DNA of 64,000 nucleotides from Phenylobacterium sp. (GCF_013911965.1 NZ_JACESE010000002.1:286224-350223); one strand, 5' to 3'; counted from the stretch's first letter, positions 1-8,751 are shown. Program-made: numbers and translations. The notes: a model not told the origin generated them from the letters alone.

Positions 1-1018
1 CCCGCAGCAGGAAGGGACCGGCGGAGAAGGGCAGGCCGATGAGGAACATGAGCAGGGCGGCCACCGGCCAATTGCCCGGCGGGATGACCAGGGCGCCGGC
101 GGTGACGATGGCGTAGAAGACCGTGGCGATGGCCAGCGCCCTGTGCTTGCCCGTCCGGTAGGCCAGTCGCGTCCACAGCGGGCCGCCGATCAGGCCCCCG
201 ATGAAATAGACGAGCAGCAGGCTGCCGGCCTCGGCCTTGTCGAAGCCCTTCACGCGCTCGAAGAAGAAGAAGAACAGGGCCCCGGTGATCGCCGGGCCCG
301 TGCCGATGGCCAGGTCGGCGGCCAGCAGGCGGCGCACGCTGTCGCGGCGGAAGAGCTGAAGATACTCCTTGAAGCCCGAGCGGTGCGGCGGCGTCGTCAG
401 GATGGGCTCCGGCACCTTCAGGAGGGCGAGGCCCATGGTCAGCGGCAAGAGCAGGATGATGAACCAGCCCATGGCCTCGACGCCGATGGCGTGGCTGGGG
501 ACGCCCAGCAGGCCGAGCAGCGGGGGCAGGGTGAGCACGAGGATCATCCCCACAACATTGCCGCCCTGCCACCAGGCGTAGATGCGGGACCGTTCGTCGT
601 AGCCGGGCGACAGAACCGAGCCCCAGGAGAGGTGGGCGAGCGTCGCGATGGAGAAGCCCGCATAGACCACCAGCAGCCACAGCCACAGATAGCCGACGCC
701 GACGCCGACGCCCGGCTGGGCCATGAACAGCATGTAGGCCGCCAGCATCAGGATCGGCGCGCTGATGGCGAACCAGAGGCGGAAGCGGCCCAGGCGGGTG
801 CGCGTCTTGTCCATCACCCCGCCGATGAAGGGGTCGAAGGCGATGTCCAGGAGACGGACGCCCATGAAGGCCGTGCCCACGGCCGAGAGGTTCAGACCAA
901 GCTCGTTGGCGTAGAACTCCGGCAGGTACACCACGAGCGGCAGGCCGAGCCCGGCGAGCGGCAGGCAGGGGGCGGCGAGCGCCGCGAGGGTCAGGCTCGA
1001 ACGGCGATCAGCGGACAT
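1..1018 (-). CDS. MFS sugar:cation symporter-like permease (3' end outside window)
   Basis: Integral membrane transporter resembling the GPH (glycoside-pentoside-hexuronide) branch of the major facilitator superfamily. Reading down from the ATG at 1018, the protein has regularly spaced hydrophobic helices and, near residue 45, the loop GVRLLDIAFDPFIGGVMDKT followed by RLGRFR. This matches the conserved GPH loop between helices 2 and 3 (DxxxDPxxGxxxDRT, then GRRRP). About 339 residues are visible against a usual 430-480, so the last few helices lie before position 1. The substrate cannot be named; a sugar or glycoside taken up with a cation is the family norm. The gene follows the secreted unknown at 1093-1608 on the same strand with a 74-nt gap. 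Confidence 0.8.
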   Translation of the reverse strand, partial: MSADRRSSLTLAALAAPCLPLAGLGLPLVVYLPEFYANELGLNLSAVGTAFMGVRLLDIAFDPFIGGVMDKTRTRLGRFRLWFAISAPILMLAAYMLFMAQPGVGVGVGYLWLWLLVVYAGFSIATLAHLSWGSVLSPGYDERSRIYAWWQGGNVVGMILVLTLPPLLGLLGVPSHAIGVEAMGWFIILLLPLTMGLALLKVPEPILTTPPHRSGFKEYLQLFRRDSVRRLLAADLAIGTGPAITGALFFFFFERVKGFDKAEAGSLLLVYFIGGLIGGPLWTRLAYRTGKHRALAIATVFYAIVTAGALVIPPGNWPVAALLMFLIGLPFSAGPFLLR

Positions 1019-1092
1019 GGGCACTCTTTCCGGGAATACGGCGCAGAACGCGGCCGATCAGACTGCGGCGGGCGAGCCGGCGCAAGCCGTGA

Positions 1093-1608
1093 TCAGCGCA
1101 GGGCGTAGAGCTGGCCGCGGCTGAGCCGCCGGGCGAAGCTGTCGAAGGTGCGTTCGGCGTCGGCCCAGACCGAACCGTGACGCGCGTCGGTGATGTCGGT
1201 GGCGTACCAGTCGTAGCGGATCGGCGTGACCTTGCCATCGAAGCTCACCGTCCGGCCCGTGATGCGGGCGCCGCCCACCGAGAAGCTGCGGAAGGACAGG
1301 CCGGGCCTGTCCGACATCTCCTTGCGCGTCGGGCGGTTGGGCTTGGCGTCCTCGAGCACGAGCTCCACCCGGCCGCCGATCATCACGCCGGTGCGGGAGA
1401 GTTCGCGGGCGACGTCGCCTTCCAGCTCCTCGGCCAGGGCTTCGATTTCCGCCAGGCCGTAGGTGGAGACCGCCTTTTCGCGCAGCTCCTCGCTCAGAGT
1501 GACGCTGACGGTGGCCGAAGGCTGCGGCCGCGTGCGGTCGGCGGCTGCGGGAGCGCCAGCGGCGAGGAGCAGGAAGCCGGACAAGAGGGCGAGGCAGGTG
1601 CGACGCAT
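1093..1608 (-). CDS. Secreted protein of unknown function
   Basis: A 171-residue protein with a clear Sec signal peptide: MRRT, a hydrophobic core LALLSGFLLLAAG, then a likely signal peptidase I site after APAAA near residue 23. The mature part has no cysteines and no membrane segment. It looks like a small mixed alpha/beta periplasmic domain, with a charged helix (residues 38-65) and later beta-rich segments such as VEVLEDAK-type and GRTVSFDGKVTPIRYDW-type strands. I do not recognise the family. The ATG at 1608 places the signal peptide exactly at the N-terminus, which supports this start. It lies between the MFS permease and the LOG gene on the same strand. Confidence 0.75.
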   Translation of the reverse strand: MRRTCLALLSGFLLLAAGAPAAADRTRPQPSATVSVTLSEELREKAVSTYGLAEIEALAEELEGDVARELSRTGVMIGGRVELVLEDAKPNRPTRKEMSDRPGLSFRSFSVGGARITGRTVSFDGKVTPIRYDWYATDITDARHGSVWADAERTFDSFARRLSRGQLYALR

Positions 1609-1680
1609 GGAAGTCCCCCAGAATCGGACTTGGTCAGGGTGCGGCGAAAGAATGGCGCGACTATGGCCTCGCTCGGCCGT

Positions 1681-2448
1681 TCAGGCCACCGCCGCCAGCC
1701 CGTTTTCCTCCAGAGTCCGCCAGATCGACTCGGCGTCCTCCGCAAAGCCGAAGAGGTGCAGATCCTCCGGCGCGATCATCCCGTGACGCACAAGGGTCTC
1801 GAAGTTCACCACCTCGCGCCAGTAGGCCTCGTCCACCAGGCAGATCGGTATGGGCGGGCTCTTGTGGGTCTGGCGCAAGGTCAGCAGTTCGAAGAATTCG
1901 TCCAGGGTCCCGAAACCGCCTGGAAAGATCACCAGCGCGCTGGCCCGCATCGCCAGGTGCATCTTGCGCATGGCGAAGTAGTGGAAGCGGAAGGTGAGAT
2001 CGGGGGTGGAATAGGGGTTCGGCGCCTGCTCGTGCGGCAGGGTGATGTTGAATCCGATGGACGGCGCGCCGGCTTCGAAAGCCCCGCGATTGGCCGCTTC
2101 CATGATCCCGGGGCCGCCCCCGGTGGCGATCACATTGTGCCGGCCCGCTTCGCCGTCGACCAGGGCGCCGCCGCGCTCGGAGGCCAGGCGGCCGAAGGCG
2201 CGGGCGATCCCATACCAGCGGCCGGCCTCGCCGGGACCGTCCTCCGAGACGCGGGCGCTGCCGAACACCACGATGGTCGACAGCACGCCCCACCGCCGCA
2301 GCGCCTCGTCGGCCTTGGCGAACTCGAGCAGGAAGCGGACGCCCCGCATGGAGTCGCCCAGCAGGAACTCCTGATCCAAAGCGGCCAGCCGATAGGAGGG
2401 GGCGGCGAGTTGCTCGCGATTGGCGGGCGGCTCCGGTGGCTGGGGCAT
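1681..2448 (-). CDS. LOG-family protein (nucleoside 5'-monophosphate phosphoribohydrolase-like)
   Basis: A cytosolic Rossmann-fold protein of the LOG/YgdH family, whose members release the base from nucleoside 5'-monophosphates (cytokinin riboside monophosphates in the founding enzymes). The signature PGGFGTLDE is at about residue 176, and the upstream glycine-rich ATGGGPGIMEAANRGA segment is also typical. At 255 residues with an N-terminal extension it belongs to the longer LOG subgroup (type II-like). I chose the ATG at 2448 because a GGAG sequence precedes it by about 9 nt; the frame stays open upstream only to a TTG at 2484. It is divergent from HU across about 200 bp that must hold both promoters. 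Confidence 0.88.
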   Translation of the reverse strand: MPQPPEPPANREQLAAPSYRLAALDQEFLLGDSMRGVRFLLEFAKADEALRRWGVLSTIVVFGSARVSEDGPGEAGRWYGIARAFGRLASERGGALVDGEAGRHNVIATGGGPGIMEAANRGAFEAGAPSIGFNITLPHEQAPNPYSTPDLTFRFHYFAMRKMHLAMRASALVIFPGGFGTLDEFFELLTLRQTHKSPPIPICLVDEAYWREVVNFETLVRHGMIAPEDLHLFGFAEDAESIWRTLEENGLAAVA

Positions 2449-2654
2449 GGTCTGAACTCCGGCGGCGGTTGACGAGCGAAGCAAGGGACAGTTCTGGCCG
2501 GCTCAATTCGGCACAGTGGGAGCCGGCGCCCCGGATTCCGGCTGCGAAAGGGGCGAAAATCCTTTGGTTACCCGGATTTCAACCCATTTGCAGGCGTGAC
2601 ACCCGCTTCCGCCCTTGGCAGTGTCGAAAGCCGATTCTCAACCTGGAGCCATCC

Positions 2655-2933
2655 ATGAACACCTCCGACCTGATCGACCGCGTCGCAGCCGCCGATGAGA
2701 AGCTGACCAAGGCGCAGGCCAAGCAGATCGTCGACGGCGTCTTCGCCGCGATCCGCGATGCGGCCGTGCGCGGCGAGGAAGTGTCCCTTCCGGGCTTCGG
2801 CAAGTTCAAGGTGCAGAACAAGCCCGCCCGGCAAGGCCGCAACCCGCAGACCGGCGAGACGGTGCAGATCGCCGCCTCCAAGAAGGTCTCCTTCCAGCCG
2901 GCCAAGGCCCTGAAGGACGCGGTCAACGGCTGA
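2655..2933 (+). CDS. hup: HU-type histone-like DNA-binding protein
   Basis: A 92-residue nucleoid protein of the HU/IHF family, which bends and compacts DNA as a dimer. The N-terminal helices (MNTSDLIDRVAAADEKLTKAQA) lead into GEEVSLPGFGKFKVQNKPAR, the start of the DNA-embracing beta arm. GRNPQTGETVQIAASKKVSF covers the arm tip, with the invariant RNPxTG, and the return strand. The last helix is AKALKDAVNG. The ATG at 2655 has GGAG 8 nt upstream and gives the exact family length; the frame is open further upstream, but that part does not look like protein. HU and the cation transporter gene converge on a GC-rich hairpin region. Confidence 0.96.
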   Translation: MNTSDLIDRVAAADEKLTKAQAKQIVDGVFAAIRDAAVRGEEVSLPGFGKFKVQNKPARQGRNPQTGETVQIAASKKVSFQPAKALKDAVNG

Positions 2934-3012
2934 TCGTCTCGGATCGGGCCCGCCGCCGACCCCCGCTGCGCGCGGGCGGCCGGGCGGCGGCGCCCGCCGC
3001 GGGACGACGATC
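2932..3012. terminator. GC-rich convergent hairpin region between HU and CDF genes
   Basis: The stop codons of two convergent genes sit inside a complementary pair: GATCGTC at 2932-2938 and GACGATC at 3006-3012. Nested inside is a tighter hairpin, CGGGCG (2981-2986), loop GCGG, CGCCCG (2991-2996). There is no strong T-run. The placement between converging genes suggests a bidirectional terminator, but this is inferred from position and pairing only. Confidence 0.45.
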
Positions 3013-3944
3013 TAGGCGTCGCGCCGCGACCGACGGTCCTCGATCGCCACCTCTATCAGCCGCCACCCCTCGTCGTCGCCCACGAGCGCCCTGGCGTGCT
3101 CTTCGGGGAGATGCGGCGTGTCGGGCGGCCCGACCACGGCCCGCATGTAGCGGCCGGTCTCGCGAACCTGAACCGCCACGTCGCCGTGCTGACGGCGCAG
3201 GCGTTCGGTGATCTGATCCACCAGCGGGTCCACCTCGGCGCTGTCCAGCTTGCGGGGCGCCCCGTCGGTCAGTTCGACGATCGCCACCCGCATGGCGTTG
3301 ACGCCGTCGCGCAGGATCGACAGGGCGATGAAGCCCGCGGCCACTGCATCGGCCCACCAGAGACCGAAGGCGACGCCGCCGATGCCCAGTATGGCGGCCA
3401 GCCCGGTCTGCCAGTCGGCCTTGTTCATCAGCGCGTCGGTGTGCAGCACCTTGTCGGCGATCTTCCGCGCCAGGGGCAGTTTCATGCGGCCGAGGATCAC
3501 CGGCGGGATCACCGAATAGGCGAGTGCGGCCATCATCGGCCAGCCGAGCCAGACCTCCTGCCCGAACCACCTCACCGATCCGATCGTCGGGTGCTCGCCC
3601 TTGGCCAGGGTCATGGCCGACTCGTAGACCATCAGCGCGCCCATGGCGGTCAGAGCCGTTGCGGCGATCAGGAAGGCCAGGGAGTTGGCGCGCTGAAAGC
3701 CGAAGGGGAAGCGCCGCGTGGCGGGTTTCCGCTCCAGCTTCATGGCGATCAGGAAGGCCACCGGCGGCAACAGGCTGAGCATGTCTTCGATCCAGGCGGT
3801 CCGCAGGGCCTGGCTGCCGCCCATGACGAGGGCGAGGACGGTCACGATCGACAACTGGAAGCCCAGGCTGATCCACGCCAGCCGTCCGGCCGTTCGCATC
3901 GCCTCTTGAACGTCTGACGGAAGGTTCGGAGCCGGTTCGGTCAT
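3012..3944 (-). CDS. Cation diffusion facilitator family transporter
   Basis: Inner-membrane divalent metal efflux protein of the CDF family, normally exchanging Zn2+, Fe2+ or similar ions for protons. The 310-residue protein has about five or six hydrophobic segments between residues 23 and 220. The HTDALMNKADW motif (near residue 166) corresponds to the HxxxD metal site of transmembrane helix 5, and WIEDMLSLLPP holds the partner acidic site of helix 2. A soluble C-terminal domain (LDSAEVDPLVDQITERLRRQ onward) is the CDF cytoplasmic domain, with a charged tail. Its ATG overlaps the stop of the upstream frameshifted lipoprotein gene (3941-3944), so the two were translationally coupled. The metal is not predictable from this alone. 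Confidence 0.88.
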   Translation of the reverse strand: MTEPAPNLPSDVQEAMRTAGRLAWISLGFQLSIVTVLALVMGGSQALRTAWIEDMLSLLPPVAFLIAMKLERKPATRRFPFGFQRANSLAFLIAATALTAMGALMVYESAMTLAKGEHPTIGSVRWFGQEVWLGWPMMAALAYSVIPPVILGRMKLPLARKIADKVLHTDALMNKADWQTGLAAILGIGGVAFGLWWADAVAAGFIALSILRDGVNAMRVAIVELTDGAPRKLDSAEVDPLVDQITERLRRQHGDVAVQVRETGRYMRAVVGPPDTPHLPEEHARALVGDDEGWRLIEVAIEDRRSRRDA

Positions 3945-4377
3945 TGGCCGCGCCCGCGCGTCTCGGCGGAGATGGCCCGGTCGAGGGCCAGCAGGAAACC
4001 GTTCTCTCCCGCCCGCACGGCCAGGACGCGCTCCTCGCCCTCCGGAGAGCCGCTGAGGCGTCCGGCGGGCCGCGACAGGCCCAGGTGCGACTTGAACGGC
4101 GTGGCGGCCGGGAGGCCGCCGCCGATGACATGGATCTGGCCCTTCTCCAGGGCGGCGACCAGCTGGTGAGCCTCGCCCGTCTGAAACGCCGCCTGCGCGT
4201 CCAGCTGGCGGGCGAGCCGGAGAATGATGGCCCGATCAGCCTCCACGTCCGGGCCCTGGACCAGGCCAGCCTTCAGGACGCCCCCGCTCACCTGAGAGGT
4301 CGTCCGGGCCGGGTCCCTGTGGAGCCCGCACCCGCCAGCGCGACGCCGGCCAGGCATGCAACCAGGAGATTTTTCAC
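3941..4377 (-). pseudogene. Frameshifted solute-binding-like lipoprotein coupled to the CDF transporter
   Basis: The body (MPGRRR... to SAETRGRGQ) reads like a small periplasmic solute-binding fold, with GVLKAGLVQGPDVEADRAI, ILRLARQLDAQAAF and QIHVIGGGLPAATPF matching lobe-1 signatures. No signal peptide is in that frame. One frame over, a GTG at 4377, preceded by GAGG, encodes VKNLLVACLAGVALAG, a lipoprotein leader. Adding one G to the GGG run at 4331-4333 would join them as ...ALAG-CGLHRDPAR..., giving a perfect LAGC lipobox. I therefore infer one gene broken by a one-base deletion or a base-call error. The 4-nt overlap with the CDF gene suggests that the products work together. Confidence 0.7.
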
Positions 4378-4539
4378 GTCCGTCCTCAACCTTGCTGACG
4401 GCTCTAACGGCTCAGCCGGTGCGCAGTTCAGCCCCGGCGCGGGCCGCGATCCTCGTCCCTGCGGCGATCGTTGCGGCGAAGCTGGAACGACCGCGTGGGC
4501 TCCCCGGTTCGTGGTTGATCTGTTCCTGGGGAGTTTCCG

Positions 4540-5118
4540 GTGTCGCTAGCAGACCAACCATCTCACGGCCGTCCGAACGGCCTGGCCGCAGGCGCGGCTG
4601 TTTTCAGAAAGACCCGCGCCGCCTTCGACCGTCGCGGGCCCTTCGCCAGCGCCGAACGTGCGCCGAGCGTGACCTTCACCGCACCGGGGGGCAAGCGCAT
4701 CACGCTGGCCACCGACCGCGTGCGGGCGCGGCCGGCCCTGTCGTCCACCCTTTCCGGGGCCATCGGGATGACCGCCGTGGGGCTGGGGGTCTGCGGGCTG
4801 CTGTTTCCGCGCACGACGGCGCGGAAGGTCGGGCTCAAGGCGGGGCCGGCGACGGTGATGGCGCTCTTCGGACTGCGCGAACTGGCCACGGGGCTGCGGC
4901 TGGTCTCCGACCCGACGCGGACCTCGACCCTGTGGGCCCGGACGGCCTTCGACCTCTTCGACATCGCCGTGCTGAAGGCGCTGGACAACCACCGCAATCC
5001 CCGCCGCGGAGCAGCGCGGAGCGCACTGGGTTTCGTCCTGGCGGTCACCGTCCTCGACATCCTCGCCGGCGCCCGTCTCAGCCATGTCCAACGCAACTGC
5101 GAAACGGGAGACCGCTGA
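4540..5118 (+). CDS. Small multi-helix membrane protein, partner of the alcohol dehydrogenase
   Basis: A 192-residue protein. A basic, probably cytosolic N-terminus (about 70 residues) is followed by four likely membrane helices (about SGAIGMTAVGLGVCGLLF, GPATVMALFGLRELATGL, RTAFDLFDIAVLKAL and GFVLAVTVLDILAGARL). The pattern FGLRELATGL...W.R...D..D...L resembles the membrane-anchor part of SRPBCC cyclase/dehydrase proteins, here without the SRPBCC domain. The start is a GTG at 4540 with GGGGAG 7-8 nt upstream. Its TGA overlaps the ATG of the zinc dehydrogenase by one base, so the two are translationally coupled. A related pairing recurs in other alphaproteobacteria from general knowledge. 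Function is unknown. Confidence 0.7.
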   Translation: MSLADQPSHGRPNGLAAGAAVFRKTRAAFDRRGPFASAERAPSVTFTAPGGKRITLATDRVRARPALSSTLSGAIGMTAVGLGVCGLLFPRTTARKVGLKAGPATVMALFGLRELATGLRLVSDPTRTSTLWARTAFDLFDIAVLKALDNHRNPRRGAARSALGFVLAVTVLDILAGARLSHVQRNCETGDR

Positions 5119-6302
5119 TGAAGGCGCTGTGCTGGCAGGGCAAGAAGGACCTCCGCTGCGAGGAGGTGCCTGACCCGATCATCGAGGCGCCGCGGGACGC
5201 CATCGTCGAGGTGACGAGCTGCGCCATATGCGGCTCGGACCTGCACCTGTGGGACGGGCTGGTCCCCACCATGTGCAAGGGCGACGTCATGGGCCACGAA
5301 ATGATGGGCCGCATCGTCGACGTCGGCAAGGAGGCCAACGGCTCCGGCGGCGGCCTGAAGGTCGGCGATCGGGTTGTCGTTCCCTTCACCATCGTCTGCG
5401 GCGAATGCGAGCAGTGCCGGAAGGGGAACTACTCCGTCTGCCGGCGCACCAACCGCAACGCGGCCCTCGGCGACGCCTTCTTCGGGCACCACACGGCCGG
5501 GATCTTCGGCTATTCGCACATCACCGGCGGCTATGCGGGCGGGCAGGCGGAGTATCTGCGCGTGCCCTATGCCGACACCACCCTGATCAAGGTGCCCGAA
5601 GGCCCCTCCGACGAAACCCTGCTCTTCCTGGGCGACATCTTCCCGACCGGCTGGCAGGCGGCCTGGCAGTGCGACATCCAGCCGACCGACACCGTGGCGG
5701 TCTGGGGCTGCGGCCCGGTCGGTCAGTTCGCCCTGCGCGCGGCGCGGATGCTGGGCGCAGAGCGCGTGATCGCCATCGACGACGTGCCCGAACGGCTCGT
5801 CATGGCCCAGGAAGGCGGCGCCGAGACCATCGACCGCAGCCAGGTCAATGTGCTGGCCCAGCTCAACGAGATGACCAGGGGTGAAGGGCCCGAGAAGTGC
5901 ATCGACGCCGTCGGCATGGAGGCGCACGGACCGACGCCGGCGCTCGAGATGATCGACCGGGTCATGACCGGCCTGAAGATGGAGACCGAGCGGCCGACCG
6001 CCGTGCGCGAGGCCATCATGGCCTGCCAGGTCGGCGGAACCGTCTCCATCGCCGGCGTCTATGGCGGACTGGCCAACATGATCCCGCTCGGCGCGCTCAT
6101 GAACAAGGCCCTGACCATCCGGACGGGACAGACCCACGTCCAGCGCTGGGCCAAGGAGCTCCTGCAGCGGATCGAGAACGAGGAGATCGACCCGGCGGTC
6201 ATCGTCACCCACGTGGAATCCCTGGCCCGAGGACCGGAAATGTACCGCAAGTTCCGGGACAAGGAGGATGGCTGCGTGAAGGTGGTGCTGAAGCCGCGCT
6301 GA
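5118..6302 (+). CDS. Zinc-dependent alcohol dehydrogenase, formaldehyde-dehydrogenase-like
   Basis: A 394-residue medium-chain dehydrogenase that should oxidise an alcohol or aldehyde adduct with NAD(P). Catalytic zinc ligands are in CAICGSDLHLWDG (about residue 35) and GHEMMG (about 60). A structural zinc cluster is spaced CGECEQCRKGNYSVC. The nucleotide-binding Rossmann turn is WGCGPVGQ, followed by an acidic AIDDVPERL. The long insertion GHHTAGIFGYSHITGGYAGG and the helix around TPALEMIDRVM are typical of the glutathione-dependent or -independent formaldehyde dehydrogenase branch. It directly follows the membrane protein (TGATG junction). The substrate is unknown. Confidence 0.9.
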   Translation: MKALCWQGKKDLRCEEVPDPIIEAPRDAIVEVTSCAICGSDLHLWDGLVPTMCKGDVMGHEMMGRIVDVGKEANGSGGGLKVGDRVVVPFTIVCGECEQCRKGNYSVCRRTNRNAALGDAFFGHHTAGIFGYSHITGGYAGGQAEYLRVPYADTTLIKVPEGPSDETLLFLGDIFPTGWQAAWQCDIQPTDTVAVWGCGPVGQFALRAARMLGAERVIAIDDVPERLVMAQEGGAETIDRSQVNVLAQLNEMTRGEGPEKCIDAVGMEAHGPTPALEMIDRVMTGLKMETERPTAVREAIMACQVGGTVSIAGVYGGLANMIPLGALMNKALTIRTGQTHVQRWAKELLQRIENEEIDPAVIVTHVESLARGPEMYRKFRDKEDGCVKVVLKPR

Positions 6303-6368
6303 AGCGCCCTTCCGACGAGTGGACGCCGGTCGTCGGAGGAACCGGGCGCCGACAGGGAAGCTGGAGCG

Positions 6369-6399
6369 TGGCGCGATCCAAGTCCCCGGGATCGCGCCA
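6369..6399. terminator. Perfect 11-bp hairpin between convergent genes
   Basis: TGGCGCGATCC (6369-6379) and GGATCGCGCCA (6389-6399) are perfectly complementary, with a 9-nt loop. The hairpin lies between the end of the alcohol dehydrogenase gene on the plus strand and the end of ccoS on the minus strand. It has no T-run on either side. Position and stem strength suggest a bidirectional transcription stop. Confidence 0.6.
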
Positions 6400-6409
6400 T
6401 GTCCTGGCG

Positions 6410-6565
6410 TCAGGCGATCTTGTCGTCGGCGTCGTCCATGAGGATGCGCGAGGAGTCGCCGAGCGGGTCGTCATACTGGCCGGAGCGCAGGGTCCACCAG
6501 AAGGCGCCGAGGCCCGCCAGGCCCAGCAGCAGTGAGATCGGCGCCAGGAAGAGGACGATGTCCAT
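6410..6565 (-). CDS. ccoS: cbb3 oxidase maturation protein CcoS (FixS)
   Basis: A 51-residue single-helix membrane protein needed for cofactor insertion into cbb3-type cytochrome oxidase. The sequence begins MDIVLFLAPISLLLGLAGLG, followed by AFWWTLRSGQYDDPLGDSSRIL. The WtlrsGQydD segment directly after the helix is the family hallmark. The C-terminus is acidic (DDADDKIA). The ATG overlaps the ccoI stop by one base (TGATG), making it the last gene of ccoNOQP-ccoGHIS. Confidence 0.93.
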   Translation of the reverse strand: MDIVLFLAPISLLLGLAGLGAFWWTLRSGQYDDPLGDSSRILMDDADDKIA

Positions 6566-8751
6566 CAGGACCTCCCGACCGCGTGCATGCGCAGCGCGTT
6601 GAGGGTGACCACGAGCGAGGAGCCCGACATGGCGAGCGCCGCCACCAGCGGGTTGACGAAGCCCAGCATGGCCGCCGGCGCGGCCACCACGTTGTAGAGA
6701 GCCGAGAAGCCGAAGTTCTCGAGCGCGCGGCGGCGGGCGGCGCGGGCGATGACGATGGACTCGGCCACGATCAGCAGCCCCTCGCCAGAGAAGACGAGAT
6801 CGGCGGCGTTCTGGGTGGCGTCCAGCGCGGCCCCGGGAGCCATGGCGGCGTGCGCCTTGGCGAGCGCGGCGGCGTCGTTCAGGCCGTCGCCGACCATCAG
6901 CACCTTGCGGCCTGCTGCGGCATGGGCCTCGATGGCGGAGGCCTTGTCCTCGGGCGACAGGCCGGCGCGCCAGGCTTGGATGCCGGCGGCGGTCGCCGCC
7001 CGCTCCACCGGCCCCGGCAGGTCGCCCGACAGCACTTCGACGCTCAGGCCGAGGGCGCGGAGCTGGGCGACCGCCTCGGCGGCGTCCGCCCGCAGGTGAT
7101 CGGAGAAGCGGAAGCGGACCTTGGTGTCGCCGTCGAAGCCGAACCACAGCTCGGTCTCGCCCCCGGCCCGCCCTTCGACGCCCACGAAGCTGGCGCGGCC
7201 GAGGCGGGCGCGGCGGCCGTCGATCAGGCCCTCCACGCCCTGGCCGGCGATTTCCCGCACCTCGGTGGCCCGTGGGCCGCTGCGGCCGGCCTCGGCCGCC
7301 AGCGCCCGGGCGAGGGGATGGGCCGAGGCCCGGGCCAGGGGCGCGGCGAGCTTGAGGGTCGTGGGGCAGGGGTCGATCAGCCGCGGCCGCCCTTCGGTCA
7401 GCACGCCGGTCTTGTCGAAGACCACGTGCTCCACCTCCGCCAGCCGTTCGAGCGCGGCGCCGGACTTGACCAGAACGCCCTTGCGGAACAGCCGGGCCGA
7501 GGCGGTGATCTGCACGGCGGGCACGGCCAGGCCCAGGGCGCACGGGCAGGTGATGATCAGGACGGCGACCGCGCGCAGCAGGGCTTCGCGCGGACCAAGG
7601 CCCAGCGCCCAGCCGCCGGCGAAGGTCAGGGCCGCCAGGGTGTGGACGACGGGCACGTAGACGGCGGCAGCCTTGTCGGCCAGCCGTACATAGAGGGACT
7701 TGGTCTGGGCGCCGGCCTCCACCAGCCGGGCGATGGCGGCGACGGCGGAATCCTCGGACCGCGCCAGGGTGAGCAGGCGAAGCGAGCCGGACAGGTTCAC
7801 CGCGCCGGCGCGGCAGGTGTCGCCAGGCCGGACCGGGACGGGCGCGGTCTCTCCCGTCAGCAGGGCGTTGTCGAGCTCGGAGACGCCGTCCTCGACAAAG
7901 CCGTCGACAGGGATGCGGTCGCCTGGACGGACCAGCACGCGCTCGCCGACGGCGATGTCGCCGAGCGGTTTGACGCGTTCCGCCCCGTCGGGTCCCACCA
8001 CGGTGGCGCTGGGCGCCTGGAGGGCCAGAAGGTCGGCCGCCGCGCTGCGGGCGCGGGCGCGCAGACGGTGATCCAGCCAGCGGCCGATGAGCAGCAGGAA
8101 GAGCAGCGAAACGGCGGCGTCGAAATAGGCGTCGCGCCCATGCAGTATGGTCTCGACGAAGCTGATGAACAGGGTGAGGACGACGCCGATGGAGATCGGC
8201 ACGTCCATGTTGGCGCGGCCCGCCTTCAGCGACCGCCAGGCGGACTCGAAGAAGGGCATGCCGGCATAGAGCGCGCAGGGCGTGGCCACGAGGGCCGACA
8301 GCCAGAGCATCAGGTTCCGGGTGGCCGGGCCCAGCTCCTGCCCGAACAGGCCGGCCCAGACCGGGACCGAAAACATCATGGCGTTGCCGGCGCCGAAGGC
8401 GGCGACGGCCAGGGCCAGCACCAGACGGCGGCTCTCCTGATCGTGCGCCTTGGCCGCCTGTCCGGGATCGAAGGGCGTGGCCGGATAGCCGAGCCGATCG
8501 AGCGTCATGATCACCCGGCCGGCGTCGCCGCGGCCGCCCCGGAAGCGGACGGACAGCCGCCCCTCCGTCAGGTTGAGGCGGGCGCTGGCCACGTCGGGCA
8601 GCTCGGCCAGGCTCTTCTCGATCTTGGCCATGCAGCCCGCGCAGCGGGCGCCCTTCACCAGCAGATCGAGGGAGGCCCCGCCGCTCTGGTCCTTGCGGAC
8701 GAAAGCCGAGAAGTCGGGGGCCGCGGAGAGGGTGTCGTGGGTCAGCGCCAT
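6565..8751 (-). CDS. ccoI: Copper-transporting P1B-type ATPase CcoI (FixI)
   Basis: A 728-residue inner-membrane ATPase that exports Cu+ toward the periplasmic side for CuB assembly in cbb3 oxidase. The N-terminal heavy-metal-associated domain carries GARCAGCMAKIE (CxxC near residue 37). Eight helices follow. The transport helix has the CPCALGLAVP metal site, the phosphorylation site is DKTGVLTEGRP, and the hinge is VGDGLNDAAALA. A TGE actuator loop is present (LLTGETAPV). It overlaps ccoH by 10 nt upstream and ccoS by 1 nt downstream. The length and order match the FixI family. Confidence 0.95.
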   Translation of the reverse strand: MALTHDTLSAAPDFSAFVRKDQSGGASLDLLVKGARCAGCMAKIEKSLAELPDVASARLNLTEGRLSVRFRGGRGDAGRVIMTLDRLGYPATPFDPGQAAKAHDQESRRLVLALAVAAFGAGNAMMFSVPVWAGLFGQELGPATRNLMLWLSALVATPCALYAGMPFFESAWRSLKAGRANMDVPISIGVVLTLFISFVETILHGRDAYFDAAVSLLFLLLIGRWLDHRLRARARSAAADLLALQAPSATVVGPDGAERVKPLGDIAVGERVLVRPGDRIPVDGFVEDGVSELDNALLTGETAPVPVRPGDTCRAGAVNLSGSLRLLTLARSEDSAVAAIARLVEAGAQTKSLYVRLADKAAAVYVPVVHTLAALTFAGGWALGLGPREALLRAVAVLIITCPCALGLAVPAVQITASARLFRKGVLVKSGAALERLAEVEHVVFDKTGVLTEGRPRLIDPCPTTLKLAAPLARASAHPLARALAAEAGRSGPRATEVREIAGQGVEGLIDGRRARLGRASFVGVEGRAGGETELWFGFDGDTKVRFRFSDHLRADAAEAVAQLRALGLSVEVLSGDLPGPVERAATAAGIQAWRAGLSPEDKASAIEAHAAAGRKVLMVGDGLNDAAALAKAHAAMAPGAALDATQNAADLVFSGEGLLIVAESIVIARAARRRALENFGFSALYNVVAAPAAMLGFVNPLVAALAMSGSSLVVTLNALRMHAVGRS

